Below the pieces are notes generated by a model. The model had not been told where the DNA came from and did not search any database. It was given only the letters and a program-made list of their open reading frames with translations. From contig CASFSG010000073.1 of assembly GCA_949297305.1 (NCBI GenBank), positions 1 through 32,801 of the forward strand: 32,801 nt of DNA, read 5' to 3'. The stretch's first letter is position 1. Every line of letters starts with the position of its first letter. Position numbers and translations under genes: made by a program. Shown piece by piece: positions 17,422 through 26,055 of the stretch. The stretch comes from an uncultured bacterium (GTDB lineage Bacteria > Bacillota_I > Bacilli_A > RFN20 > CAG-826).

Positions 17422-19761
17422 ATGAATATAAATCTAAACTATAATTGGAAATTTAAAAAATATTCAGATGAAAAGATTGCTGAGTTAAAAGAAGATAATA
17501 ATTATCAAGTTATCGATATTCCTCACACCGTTAATTCTTCTAATTTAACTTATAATAATGAGCTAAATTATCAAAATAAATATCTATATATTAAAAAATT
17601 CAATTTAGAAAATTTTTCCCCAAATTATAATTATATTTTAAATCTATTAGGTTTTATGCTTCAAGCGGATATCTATATTAATAATGACCTTTTAGGTCAT
17701 TATATTTCAGGATATTTACCAGTAAGAATCAATATAAAAAATCATTTAAAAGAAGGAGAAAACACCATAATCATCATCTTAGATGGACATGAAGATAAAG
17801 ATATCCCACCTTTTGGAAATGTCGTCGATTATTTATCTTTTTGCGGTATCTATCGGGAAGTTTTTCTAGAAATTAAAAAAGAAGTTTATTTAGAAAATGT
17901 TTTTATTGATGCCGCGATTAATGGCTTAACGAAAGTACGTTCCGTTATTTTTAATGATAAAAAACTACCTTATAAAATTATTTATCAAATCAAAGATCAA
18001 TCAGGAAAAATAATTAAAGAAAGTGAAGATGATGAATTTCGAATCACTTCACCAAAATTATGGGAATTAGATTGTCCCTATTTATATACTCTTAATATAA
18101 AACTAATAAGTGATAATCAAGTAATTGACGAAAAAGAATATAAATATGGCTATCGCGAAATTCTCTTTAAAAAAGATGGGTTTTATTTAAATGGTAACAA
18201 AATTAAATTAATCGGTTTAAATCGCCATGAAATGTATCCCTACATCAATAACGCCTTAACTAAGTCGCTCGAAGAAATTGACGCGAAAATCCTTAAGGAC
18301 GATTTAGGTTTAAATGTCGTTCGCTGTTCTCACTATCCTCAAAGCAGACATTTTCTAAATAAATTAGATGAGGTTGGTTTACTTTATATCAACGAAGTAC
18401 CAGGATGGCAACATATTGGTAAAACTAAAAAGTGGCGAGAGACATATTATGATTTTTTAAAAAAGATGGTCTTAGAAGAATATAATCATCCATCACTGAT
18501 TGCTTATGGCGTGCGCATTGATGAATCGATGGATGACCATGAACTATATCTTAATGGTAACAAAATCGTCCATAATTTAGATAATTATCGTCCGACATTA
18601 GGTGTTAGAAACTTTAAAAATAGTGAACTTTTAGAAGATATTTATGCATATAACGACTTTTTTTGTAAAAATTTAAAGGCAGGATTAGAAAACCCTAAAC
18701 ACATTAAAAGTAAAGGCAAACCATATTTAGTAACCGAATATTTAGGACATATGTTTCCTACTAAAATTTATGATGCCTCTAGTAGAAACCTCGAACACGC
18801 TTTAAGGCATTTGTTAGTAATTAATGATAATTATAAATTTGATAACCTCCTAGGCGCGATTGGATGGTGCTACGCCGATTATTATACCCATCAAGATTTT
18901 GGTTCAGGTGATAGCGTTTGTCACCATGGTGTTTTAGACATTAATCGCAATAAAAAGTGGGCTAGTTATGCCTACTCCTCTCAAAGCGATAAATATGAAG
19001 TCATGGAAGTTTTAAATCAGATGCATCCTGGCGATTATAATGAAGCACGGCTTGAAGAGATTTATATTTTCACAAATGTCGATTATGTAAAGTTATATAA
19101 AAATGGTCAATTTGTTAAAACATTTTATCCTACTAAAAAGCAATTTAAAAATTTAAAGCATCCTCCAATTATTATCGACGATCTAATCGGAGAAACTTTC
19201 TTAGAAGAAAAATATCATCTTAAAGATCGCCGAAAAATTGCAAAATTATTATCTTATGTCGCAATTCATGGCTTTAATCATTTAAGGGCAAAGCATTATT
19301 TGTCATTAGCAATATTAATGATTAAATATCATTTAAAGTACTCTGATTTAGTCGATTTATACAATAAATATGTCGCTAGTTGGGGCGGAAAATCTTTTAT
19401 TTATCGTTATGAAGGCTATAAAAATGATAAATTAGTAATCGAGAAAGCCTTTGGTCCTCATAAATATTCTACGTTGAATATTAAACCATTAAAACCAACT
19501 TTAAACGAGGGTGAAACATATGATATTATGCCAATCAAAGTTTCGCATCTAGATAATTATAATAATGTTTTAAAATATTCTAGCGAAGTCATCAATATTA
19601 GCGTTAGTGATAACCTCCTATTATTAAGTCCTTCCTCAGTAGGATTGCTTGGTGGCGAAACTCTAATTTTAGTGCGAAATAAAAATAAACAAAAAGGCGA
19701 GGGAACAATAAAAATATTTAATGATAAATTCAATTATCAATTAAAAATAACCATTCAATAA
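17422..19761 (+). CDS. GH2 beta-galactosidase-family glycosidase
   Basis: 779 aa from ATG at 17422. An in-frame ATG at 17404 would add 6 residues but lies 4 nt past a -10. The order is sugar-binding jelly roll (1-150), Ig-like domain, TIM barrel and C-terminal extension. Acid/base E368 lies in NHPSLIAYGVRIDES and nucleophile E439 in VTEYLGHMFPTK, both characteristic of GH2. LNRHEMYPY and WCYADYYTHQDFG also fit. No signal peptide is present, so it acts in the cytosol on imported beta-galactosides, with other beta-glycosides possible. No Shine-Dalgarno site is seen. It is divergent from the alpha-galactosidase and convergent with asnA with a single base between stops. The C-terminal part after about residue 560 is alpha-helical and then Ig-like. 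Confidence 0.9.
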   Translation: MNINLNYNWKFKKYSDEKIAELKEDNNYQVIDIPHTVNSSNLTYNNELNYQNKYLYIKKFNLENFSPNYNYILNLLGFMLQADIYINNDLLGHYISGYLPVRINIKNHLKEGENTIIIILDGHEDKDIPPFGNVVDYLSFCGIYREVFLEIKKEVYLENVFIDAAINGLTKVRSVIFNDKKLPYKIIYQIKDQSGKIIKESEDDEFRITSPKLWELDCPYLYTLNIKLISDNQVIDEKEYKYGYREILFKKDGFYLNGNKIKLIGLNRHEMYPYINNALTKSLEEIDAKILKDDLGLNVVRCSHYPQSRHFLNKLDEVGLLYINEVPGWQHIGKTKKWRETYYDFLKKMVLEEYNHPSLIAYGVRIDESMDDHELYLNGNKIVHNLDNYRPTLGVRNFKNSELLEDIYAYNDFFCKNLKAGLENPKHIKSKGKPYLVTEYLGHMFPTKIYDASSRNLEHALRHLLVINDNYKFDNLLGAIGWCYADYYTHQDFGSGDSVCHHGVLDINRNKKWASYAYSSQSDKYEVMEVLNQMHPGDYNEARLEEIYIFTNVDYVKLYKNGQFVKTFYPTKKQFKNLKHPPIIIDDLIGETFLEEKYHLKDRRKIAKLLSYVAIHGFNHLRAKHYLSLAILMIKYHLKYSDLVDLYNKYVASWGGKSFIYRYEGYKNDKLVIEKAFGPHKYSTLNIKPLKPTLNEGETYDIMPIKVSHLDNYNNVLKYSSEVINISVSDNLLLLSPSSVGLLGGETLILVRNKNKQKGEGTIKIFNDKFNYQLKITIQ

Positions 19762-19762
19762 T

Positions 19763-20764
19763 TTATAGCAAATTAATTCCTAGTTCTTTTAAGGAACGAA
19801 GATCTTCCTCGTCCCATAAAGAGGCTTGAACTTCACCAATATGAGCTTTTTCTAGGAAAAAGAGGCATAAGCGAGATTGACCAATTCCTCCACCGATAGT
19901 GTATGGCAAATTATCATGAAGAATATCCTTTGAAAATTGCATTTTTAATTTATATTGTTCGTTTTTCTCACATAGTTGTTTAACTAAAGCTTCTTTGTCG
20001 ACGCGAATACCCATGCTCGATAATTCTAATTGACTATCCAAAATATCATCAAAAACGAGAATATCGCCATTGAGGGACCAATCATCATAATCAGCCGCGC
20101 GATTATCGTGTCTAGAGCCATCACTCAAACGCTTGCCAATTTGATAAATAAAAGCAGCCCGGTGTTCTTTTAAATAGAGATATTCTCTTTCTTTTGCGGT
20201 TTTATTAGGATACATCTTTAAAAGTTCTTCACTAGAAATAAAAGAGATTTTTTTAGGTAATTTTTCTTTTAAAAAGGGATATCTCGCGTTAATTAATTTT
20301 TCAATTTCTTTTAAAACCAAGAAAATTTCTTGAACGACATTAAATAGATAAGCAAGATTACGATCTTCTAAAGCGATAATTTTTTCCCAGTCCCACTGGT
20401 CGACATATAAAGAGTGGATATTATCAGTTATTTCATCTTTTCTAATCGCATTCATATCACAATATAAGCCTTCGTAAAGGTCAAAATGATATCTTTTTAA
20501 AGCGTCGCGTTTCCATTTTGCTAAAGATTGAACTATTTCAATATCATCACTAGAAAAATTAACATGAAAGCGAATCGGCTGTTCAACACCATTTAAATCA
20601 TCGTTTAAGCCGCTATGACGAAGAACGAATAACGGTGATGACACACGTTTTAAATTGAGATGTTTAGCTAAAATGTTTTCAAACTCGTCTTTAAGAAACT
20701 TAATTGCCACGAAAGTTTCCTTTCGCGAAAATTTATCGTTATAATTTTTTATTTTATAAATCAT
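19763..20764 (-). CDS. asnA: Aspartate-ammonia ligase AsnA
   Basis: 333 aa, the usual length of bacterial AsnA (about 330). It has the class II tRNA-synthetase-like fold with diagnostic segments: SPLFV near residue 43, NGVEQPIRF, YVDQWDWEK and the C-terminal GGGIGQSRLCLFFL/HIGEVQ block. It makes asparagine from aspartate and ammonia with ATP going to AMP. It lies 17 nt after the GPH transporter stop and is probably co-transcribed with it; no clear ribosome site precedes the ATG. It converges on the GH2 gene with no room for a terminator. The pairing with a sugar symporter has no obvious metabolic logic. Confidence 0.95.
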   Translation of the reverse strand: MIYKIKNYNDKFSRKETFVAIKFLKDEFENILAKHLNLKRVSSPLFVLRHSGLNDDLNGVEQPIRFHVNFSSDDIEIVQSLAKWKRDALKRYHFDLYEGLYCDMNAIRKDEITDNIHSLYVDQWDWEKIIALEDRNLAYLFNVVQEIFLVLKEIEKLINARYPFLKEKLPKKISFISSEELLKMYPNKTAKEREYLYLKEHRAAFIYQIGKRLSDGSRHDNRAADYDDWSLNGDILVFDDILDSQLELSSMGIRVDKEALVKQLCEKNEQYKLKMQFSKDILHDNLPYTIGGGIGQSRLCLFFLEKAHIGEVQASLWDEEDLRSLKELGINLL

Positions 20765-20781
20765 GCCGTAAATAAAAGCAA

Positions 20782-22344
20782 TTAGAATTTTTCGTTTAAA
20801 GTTTTGCCTTCATCAATCAACTGACAAATTTCTTGATGTTTCTTTTCATCGATTTTAAAGACAAACGCTGCTAAAACAATGCAAACAATAAAGATAATTA
20901 AAGGAATGAAAATCATCCCAATAGCCAATCCGAGCAATTGATTACTTGTTATATTATTAGTGAGTTCACTAATTTCTGCATACATTTCATCGCTACTAAT
21001 AATACCAGCATTAGATTCGTTTTCTAAATTAGAAATTGCGCTGGTAACGGCATATAAACCAGTACCAGCTAAAGTAGCGGTAACTATCCCTTGTTGAATC
21101 GCACTACCCCACTTAGCCACCAAAGCTCGAAGCGATGAAACAATCGCTTCTTTTCTTTGGCCATATTTATACTGGTTATATTCAATCGTCGATTGCATCT
21201 GAATAATTAGCACAATCGCAATGATACCTTGGCCCAAGAAGATAATCACCGCCGGAATATAAAGCAAGAAAACAAGATTATCATACGCGAGAGGTTTTTC
21301 GCCAAAAAGCGGGAATCCCATAAGGAACAATAATAAATAACCAACACCTAATAAACACAAGGAAATAATTAGAAACTTCTTACGCGTAAACCATTTTAAA
21401 CGAGCTAAGAAAGGATAAGCAACTTGAGCAATGATCGTGCCTACTGCATACATGACTGTAAACATAAAAGCGATTGTGCCGCTTTCGCGATAACCATAAG
21501 TTAAATAACAGTAATAAGTTGCAAAGGCGACTAAAACACCAGCGGCCAAATAATTGAGTAGAATAGAAATGATATTGATACGAACTTGACTATTTTTTAC
21601 AAAAATCTTAAAGATATCGCGCAGTTTAGCAGCATTCTCTTCTTTGCTTTCGATTGTAGTAGAACGAGAATGCTCTTTACATACGAAAACTAAAACAATT
21701 TGTGAAATTAAATAAAGGGAAGCAACCACCACCGCAATCCAAGTGTAGATATTTGCAGTGGAAACATCTAATAAGAGACCCGGTAATAAATTAGTCACAC
21801 CATAAATGCCGAAAACGCCAATAGAAATGCATATTTGCATCGCGGTTGTAATGTTGTTTCTTCTTCTTTCATCTTTAGTTAAAGAAGGAAGCATTGACCA
21901 ATAAGCAATATCATTAATTGTCCAAACAATATCCCACAAGAAATAAAATACACCAAAAAGAACAACAAACCCCCAACCACTTGGACGAGCTAAGAATAAA
22001 ACTAATACAACAATGGTATTTAAAACGCCACCGATGAAAATCCAAGGTTTATATTTGCCCCACTTAAAATGAACTTTTTCAATGATATAGCCCATAATCG
22101 GATCGTTGATGCCATCCCAAATGCGGCAAATGATGATAATGATATTAATCACAGACATCTGAGCAACATAAGCAGCCGTATCACCAGTTGTTAAAACGCC
22201 AGCAAAGGTGATATAAATAATCAAAAATGCCGAAACAAACTGATAACAAGCATCACGGAAAATTGAAACACCACAATAAGTTATCGAAGTTGAGCGAGGT
22301 GGAATATCGCCCGAGTAAGTTGCCATTAAATTACCTAATCGCAT
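20782..22344 (-). CDS. GPH-family sugar:cation symporter (MelB-like)
   Basis: 520 aa with about 12 transmembrane segments. The GPH signature RIWDGINDPIMGYIIE (D77, N80, D81) followed by KWGKYKPWI is intact. This family moves melibiose, lactose, raffinose, xylosides or glucuronides with Na+ or H+. Neighbouring alpha- and beta-galactosidases make galactosides the likely cargo, but this is inference. GAGGT (22351-22355) is 6 nt before the ATG, with an extended -10 TGTTATAAT just upstream. An ATG at codon 7 is an alternative start. Downstream it leads into asnA. It lacks the IIA-like domain of the longer LacS/RafP type. Confidence 0.92.
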   Translation of the reverse strand: MRLGNLMATYSGDIPPRSTSITYCGVSIFRDACYQFVSAFLIIYITFAGVLTTGDTAAYVAQMSVINIIIIICRIWDGINDPIMGYIIEKVHFKWGKYKPWIFIGGVLNTIVVLVLFLARPSGWGFVVLFGVFYFLWDIVWTINDIAYWSMLPSLTKDERRRNNITTAMQICISIGVFGIYGVTNLLPGLLLDVSTANIYTWIAVVVASLYLISQIVLVFVCKEHSRSTTIESKEENAAKLRDIFKIFVKNSQVRINIISILLNYLAAGVLVAFATYYCYLTYGYRESGTIAFMFTVMYAVGTIIAQVAYPFLARLKWFTRKKFLIISLCLLGVGYLLLFLMGFPLFGEKPLAYDNLVFLLYIPAVIIFLGQGIIAIVLIIQMQSTIEYNQYKYGQRKEAIVSSLRALVAKWGSAIQQGIVTATLAGTGLYAVTSAISNLENESNAGIISSDEMYAEISELTNNITSNQLLGLAIGMIFIPLIIFIVCIVLAAFVFKIDEKKHQEICQLIDEGKTLNEKF

Positions 22345-22366
22345 AAAAATACCTCATTTCTTACTT

Positions 22367-22372
22367 ATTATA
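22367..22372 (-). promoter_or_regulatory. Extended -10 of the GPH-asnA operon
   Basis: TGTTATAAT on the minus strand; -10 hexamer at 22367-22372, with no clear -35. Confidence 0.5.
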
Positions 22373-22419
22373 ACAAATCCTGATACGTTTTTTAAAAACT
22401 AACTTTACACTAAAAAGTA

Positions 22420-23448
22420 TTACCAATAATTTGTCACTCTTTCAGCAAACCCAAAGACATCTTCGATATAAAAGGATTTATCGTCGACATTTATTCGACC
22501 TTTAAACTTTCCAAATACTTGATCGCCATGTTGCTTAATGATTAAAGCACTGAGCCGAGTTCGCCTGTCAAGCATTGGCTCAAAAGTTAAATCAATATCA
22601 CCACTAGATGAACGAATTTTCCATGGTTTCATATAATCGAATCCGCCGCGAGAATTTAAAGGGATATCGAATTTGACATCGTTTAATTTATATTGGACAT
22701 TATCATAATAAAAAACATTTTCTGTCGCTTTAGAGGTGTCGCCAAAACCATACCCTAAATTAAAACCAACTAGATGGTTATTGTAACAATCGCTCATCGA
22801 AGACCAATACCATGTATTTTTATATGTCCAAACTCCTCTACCCCAATCTAAAACACCAAATGAATCATCGAGAAAATCAAAATGTTCATCGCCTAATTTC
22901 ATATAACCGCTCGCTTTTAATAAATTGATCTTTTGGTTGTAATAAAAGTGCTTGGGTTTTAAAAAGGGTGTGGCTATTACCATTGTATCTTCTAAAGTTT
23001 CCTCTAAATAAATATCGGCTCTAAGGTCCTTTTTTTCAAAAAAAGATGGAAAGCGAACTTGCAAATGTCTTTTGCCACTATCTTCATGTAAAAATTTAAA
23101 AGACGCTTTTTTATTTTCGTAAATTATATCACCGCCGCGAGAATCGGTTGGTAGATGAAGTTTCCCGCGACTCATAAAGCGCATGACGTTTTTGCTATGC
23201 TCAAAATTCTTTTGGAAATTAAAGAATGTCGCCCCAACAAGCGACATATAAGAATTATCAGCAATTGTCAAGGCAATACCAAAATTTTCATTACCAATGA
23301 AGTAATAATCCCATTCTTTAATTTTAAGATGATTAGTTTTGACATCGTCACGACGATATATTTTCACTAATGATTTTGCAAAACCAGCTTCGCTTAAATT
23401 ACCATTTTGGTCTAATAAGTAACCATCTTTTAAATACTTTGTATCCAT
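22420..23448 (-). CDS. DUF2804 family protein
   Basis: 342 aa, no signal peptide. The sequence is beta-rich with the family's conserved segments: WDYYFIGN near residue 45, GVLDWGRGVWTY, WYWSS, GFNLGYGFGD, and a C-terminal GRINVDDKSFYIEDVFGFAE. This is the DUF2804 family, predicted to be a CrtC/lipocalin-like beta-barrel pair. No reaction is established, to my knowledge. GAGGT (23457-23461) lies 8 nt before the ATG. It precedes the sugar symporter on the same strand, separated by 75 nt with a new promoter, so co-regulation with sugar uptake is possible but unproven. Confidence 0.85.
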   Translation of the reverse strand: MDTKYLKDGYLLDQNGNLSEAGFAKSLVKIYRRDDVKTNHLKIKEWDYYFIGNENFGIALTIADNSYMSLVGATFFNFQKNFEHSKNVMRFMSRGKLHLPTDSRGGDIIYENKKASFKFLHEDSGKRHLQVRFPSFFEKKDLRADIYLEETLEDTMVIATPFLKPKHFYYNQKINLLKASGYMKLGDEHFDFLDDSFGVLDWGRGVWTYKNTWYWSSMSDCYNNHLVGFNLGYGFGDTSKATENVFYYDNVQYKLNDVKFDIPLNSRGGFDYMKPWKIRSSSGDIDLTFEPMLDRRTRLSALIIKQHGDQVFGKFKGRINVDDKSFYIEDVFGFAERVTNYW

Positions 23449-23521
23449 CTTTTTTTACCTCTAATATTATTTTAAACCAAAAGCAATATTTTTTTATAGA
23501 TAAAAATAGTAAAATCAAAAT

Positions 23522-23953
23522 ATGATTAAATTAGTTCAATCGATTAAAGGAAATGAAAAAATTAAAAAGTACCTTTTATCGAGGCATTATATTGCTCCAA
23601 GATATTATGTTAGTTTAGTCGATCAAGACTTAAATGACATCTTAGGTAAGCAGTACTTATTAATTTCTTATGATAATAACGAAGAGATAAATGGTTTTAT
23701 TTTAATTAGCAATCTCGATTTTACAGTTGAAAATTCTTTTGCTCCGACAATCAATCTAATTTATGCAATAGAAAGCAAAATTAAAAAGAGTTTAATTAAA
23801 GAAGCGATTAAATATTTAAAAAATGATAATATTAAGAAACTATACGCCTATCGCGAAAAAGATGATTTGAGCGATGAAGGCTTTACCTATTTAAAAGACG
23901 TCAAGGATACTTGGTCAAGAACATTAAAATTACTAGTAAAAGAAATTAGATAA
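23522..23953 (+). CDS. Small protein, unrecognised (weak GNAT-like pattern)
   Basis: 143 aa. The pattern beta-alpha-beta with INGFILIS, a middle helix (KKSLIKEAIKYLKN) and a final EGFTYLKDVKDTWSRTLKLL strand resembles the end of a GNAT acetyltransferase, but the acetyl-CoA binding loop is not visible. No function is assigned. The TAA is followed directly by the ATG of the GT2 gene, so translation is probably coupled. No ribosome site is seen: TAAAAT (23510-23515) is 6 nt before the ATG, suggesting a leaderless message. It is divergent from the DUF2804 gene over 73 bp. Confidence 0.7.
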   Translation: MIKLVQSIKGNEKIKKYLLSRHYIAPRYYVSLVDQDLNDILGKQYLLISYDNNEEINGFILISNLDFTVENSFAPTINLIYAIESKIKKSLIKEAIKYLKNDNIKKLYAYREKDDLSDEGFTYLKDVKDTWSRTLKLLVKEIR

Positions 23954-24967
23954 ATGAATTACGATATATCATTAATCATTCCAGTTAGCGGAGAGCAAAA
24001 ACGAATCGATATATGTCTAAGTTCGATTTTAAATCAATCTTTTAATGGGAGTTATGAAATTATCATTATCGAAAATAACGCGAACGTTGACACTCATCAA
24101 AAAATTATTAAATGGGCAAAAGAATATAAAGAAATAATCAACTTAATTATTGACAATAATATTGCCTCTCCTGGCGGAGCGCGCAATAAAGGTATCGAGG
24201 TTTCCCGCGGTAAATACATCGTCTTTTTAGATAGCGACGATTTTGTATCAAAAGATTATTTATCTAGCCTTTTTGCAGGAATTACATCGCAAAACGCTGA
24301 TATTTTATGCCAAAATTATTATTATTATCATCCAATTAAAAAACGAAAATATCGTTTTATAACATCTTTATGCATGCAAAATAAAACCTTAACTTCTTTA
24401 CAAGCGATTAAAATTTTACTCAACGACTTTTCACTTAGAGGTTTCTCTCCATCAAAAATATATCGAAAAGAAATAATTGAAGGATTAAAATTTTATGAAT
24501 CAAGAAAAATATGCGAAGATGTTATCTTTAATTATTTAGCGTTTGCAAAAGCAAATAAAATTATTTTAGACAAACGAAGAAATTATTTCTATACTCTTTC
24601 AGAAAATAGTGAAACGAGCCCGCTTAATGTCCCTAATTTAATTCAAAGCAACATCAATATGATTGCCGTTATTGCCTTTATAGAAAGATATTATTTTAAA
24701 AGGTCGCCTTTAATTTTTAAATGCTTTCCTTACCTAGCTAAAAAAGTTTTAATTCACTTTTATCTCTATGAGTTAGATAAAACTAAATATAATGTAAAAT
24801 TTATAAAAAAAGAAATACAAAAACAATTGAAATTGATAAAAAATGATTATATATATTTAGACACGCCTTATGAAGGATTTATCAAGGAGTTAAAAATCGC
24901 GAAAGAATTATTAAATGATGCGCGTCCTAAAGAAAAGATTAATGATATTAATTCATTAAAATTATAA
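23954..24967 (+). CDS. GT2 family glycosyltransferase
   Basis: 337 aa, GT-A fold. The N-terminus has the nucleotide-sugar pattern DISLIIPVSGEQKRIDICLSSILNQSF, then SPGGARNKGIEVSRGKYIVFLDSDDF with the metal-binding D93-S-D95-D96. The acceptor half has CEDVIF and a basic C-terminus without transmembrane helices. It should transfer a sugar from an NDP-donor to a surface polymer or lipid. The acceptor is unknown. It begins immediately after the TAA of the 143-aa gene. Its last 6 bases overlap the convergent MazG-like gene. Confidence 0.88.
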   Translation: MNYDISLIIPVSGEQKRIDICLSSILNQSFNGSYEIIIIENNANVDTHQKIIKWAKEYKEIINLIIDNNIASPGGARNKGIEVSRGKYIVFLDSDDFVSKDYLSSLFAGITSQNADILCQNYYYYHPIKKRKYRFITSLCMQNKTLTSLQAIKILLNDFSLRGFSPSKIYRKEIIEGLKFYESRKICEDVIFNYLAFAKANKIILDKRRNYFYTLSENSETSPLNVPNLIQSNINMIAVIAFIERYYFKRSPLIFKCFPYLAKKVLIHFYLYELDKTKYNVKFIKKEIQKQLKLIKNDYIYLDTPYEGFIKELKIAKELLNDARPKEKINDINSLKL

Positions 24968-25285
24968 CTTGTCGTATTTAGTTGCGACGCCTTTAGCCTT
25001 ATTTATTGGATATTTATTTTCGTTTTTGTTCATTTTTTCATTGATGATTTCGTCGACATTTAAATGAAGTTTCATTGCTAAATCAAGACAATATGTCATT
25101 ACATCAGCAAGTTCTTCTTTGACATTATCAATCGAATAAGTATCTTCGTCCCACTGAAAACACTCTAAAAGTTCATTAGCTTCAATCGAAATAGACTTAG
25201 CTAAATTACTCGGTGAATGAAATTTATCCCAGTCGCGATCAACTATAAACTTTCTAATGCGTTCAATCGTCTCTTTTTTAATCAT
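24962..25285 (-). CDS. MazG-like nucleotide pyrophosphohydrolase
   Basis: 107 aa from ATG at 25285, chosen because AGGAG lies 8 nt upstream; a GTG three codons earlier is less likely. The all-alpha NTP-PPase Mg sites are present: E35-x-x-E38 in IEANELLECFQW and E58-x-x-D61 in EELADVMTYC. The C-terminal NENKYPINKAKG is typical of the short MazG/RS21-C6 (dCTPase) type. It probably hydrolyses non-canonical or excess dNTPs to monophosphates. It overlaps the upstream membrane-protein gene by 8 nt and the GT2 gene by 6 nt. Confidence 0.9.
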   Translation of the reverse strand: MIKKETIERIRKFIVDRDWDKFHSPSNLAKSISIEANELLECFQWDEDTYSIDNVKEELADVMTYCLDLAMKLHLNVDEIINEKMNKNENKYPINKAKGVATKYDKL

Positions 25286-25880
25286 TTTTTTCACTCCTAT
25301 TAATTTTTGCTTTATAAATCTTGATGAGATTTAAGCGTTCAATTTTTGTTTCCATATTAGTTAAAAAGAAAAAATCGCAACTCTCCCAAATAAAAACCCA
25401 AGCGAAGATTTCAAAAATTCCCTGGAAAAGGAAATTCATATTAAAATACTCTAATAAGCCATAGCCAATGTAAATTAACGCTCCGACAATTAATAAAATA
25501 ATCGCTACAAGGTAATTGCGACGAATTTTTTTGTTTTTATCAATGATTAATAAAGCGAAATGAAGACGAAATAAATCTTCAATTTTTTCGCGTTCTTTAC
25601 TAGAAAATTCATTTGCATAAAGAAAATTAAACTCGAGTTGATAAGATGGACTCACGAAGCGATATAGATTTTCAACTAATTCAAATAATTCATTATTCAA
25701 GGCGTTTTGATTTGAAAAGGAGGCGTATAAATTTTCTCGATTAACGAATTCTAAATTAATAAAACTTTTCTTAAGATAATCATCTTCATAAAAACAATCG
25801 AGATTTTTATTATATTTAACATCATCAAATTTACTATTAACCTCTCGTAAAGTATTTTTAATAATATTTCTTTTTTTCAT
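25278..25880 (-). CDS. Small membrane protein of unknown function
   Basis: 200 aa. A charged cytoplasmic N-terminal part of about 130 residues precedes two transmembrane segments (YLVAIILLIVGALIYIGYG and FLFQGIFEIFAWVFIW) and a basic tail. I do not recognise the family. It overlaps the MazG-like gene by 8 nt, so the two are one operon. TAAAAT (25888-25893) lies 7 nt before the ATG with no ribosome site, a leaderless arrangement. Confidence 0.75.
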   Translation of the reverse strand: MKKRNIIKNTLREVNSKFDDVKYNKNLDCFYEDDYLKKSFINLEFVNRENLYASFSNQNALNNELFELVENLYRFVSPSYQLEFNFLYANEFSSKEREKIEDLFRLHFALLIIDKNKKIRRNYLVAIILLIVGALIYIGYGLLEYFNMNFLFQGIFEIFAWVFIWESCDFFFLTNMETKIERLNLIKIYKAKINRSEKND

Positions 25881-26055
25881 CTATTTAATTTTAGCAAAAA
25901 AGATTACAAATATATATATAAAATACAATCAATAAATTAGATAAATATAGAGTATTAAGATAAATGTGTCCAAAAAAACGGGCAAAATTTTATATAATAT
26001 ATCTCGATAAGCTACTTAGAAATAATATAAAGGTGGATATAGAAGGGATAAAAAC

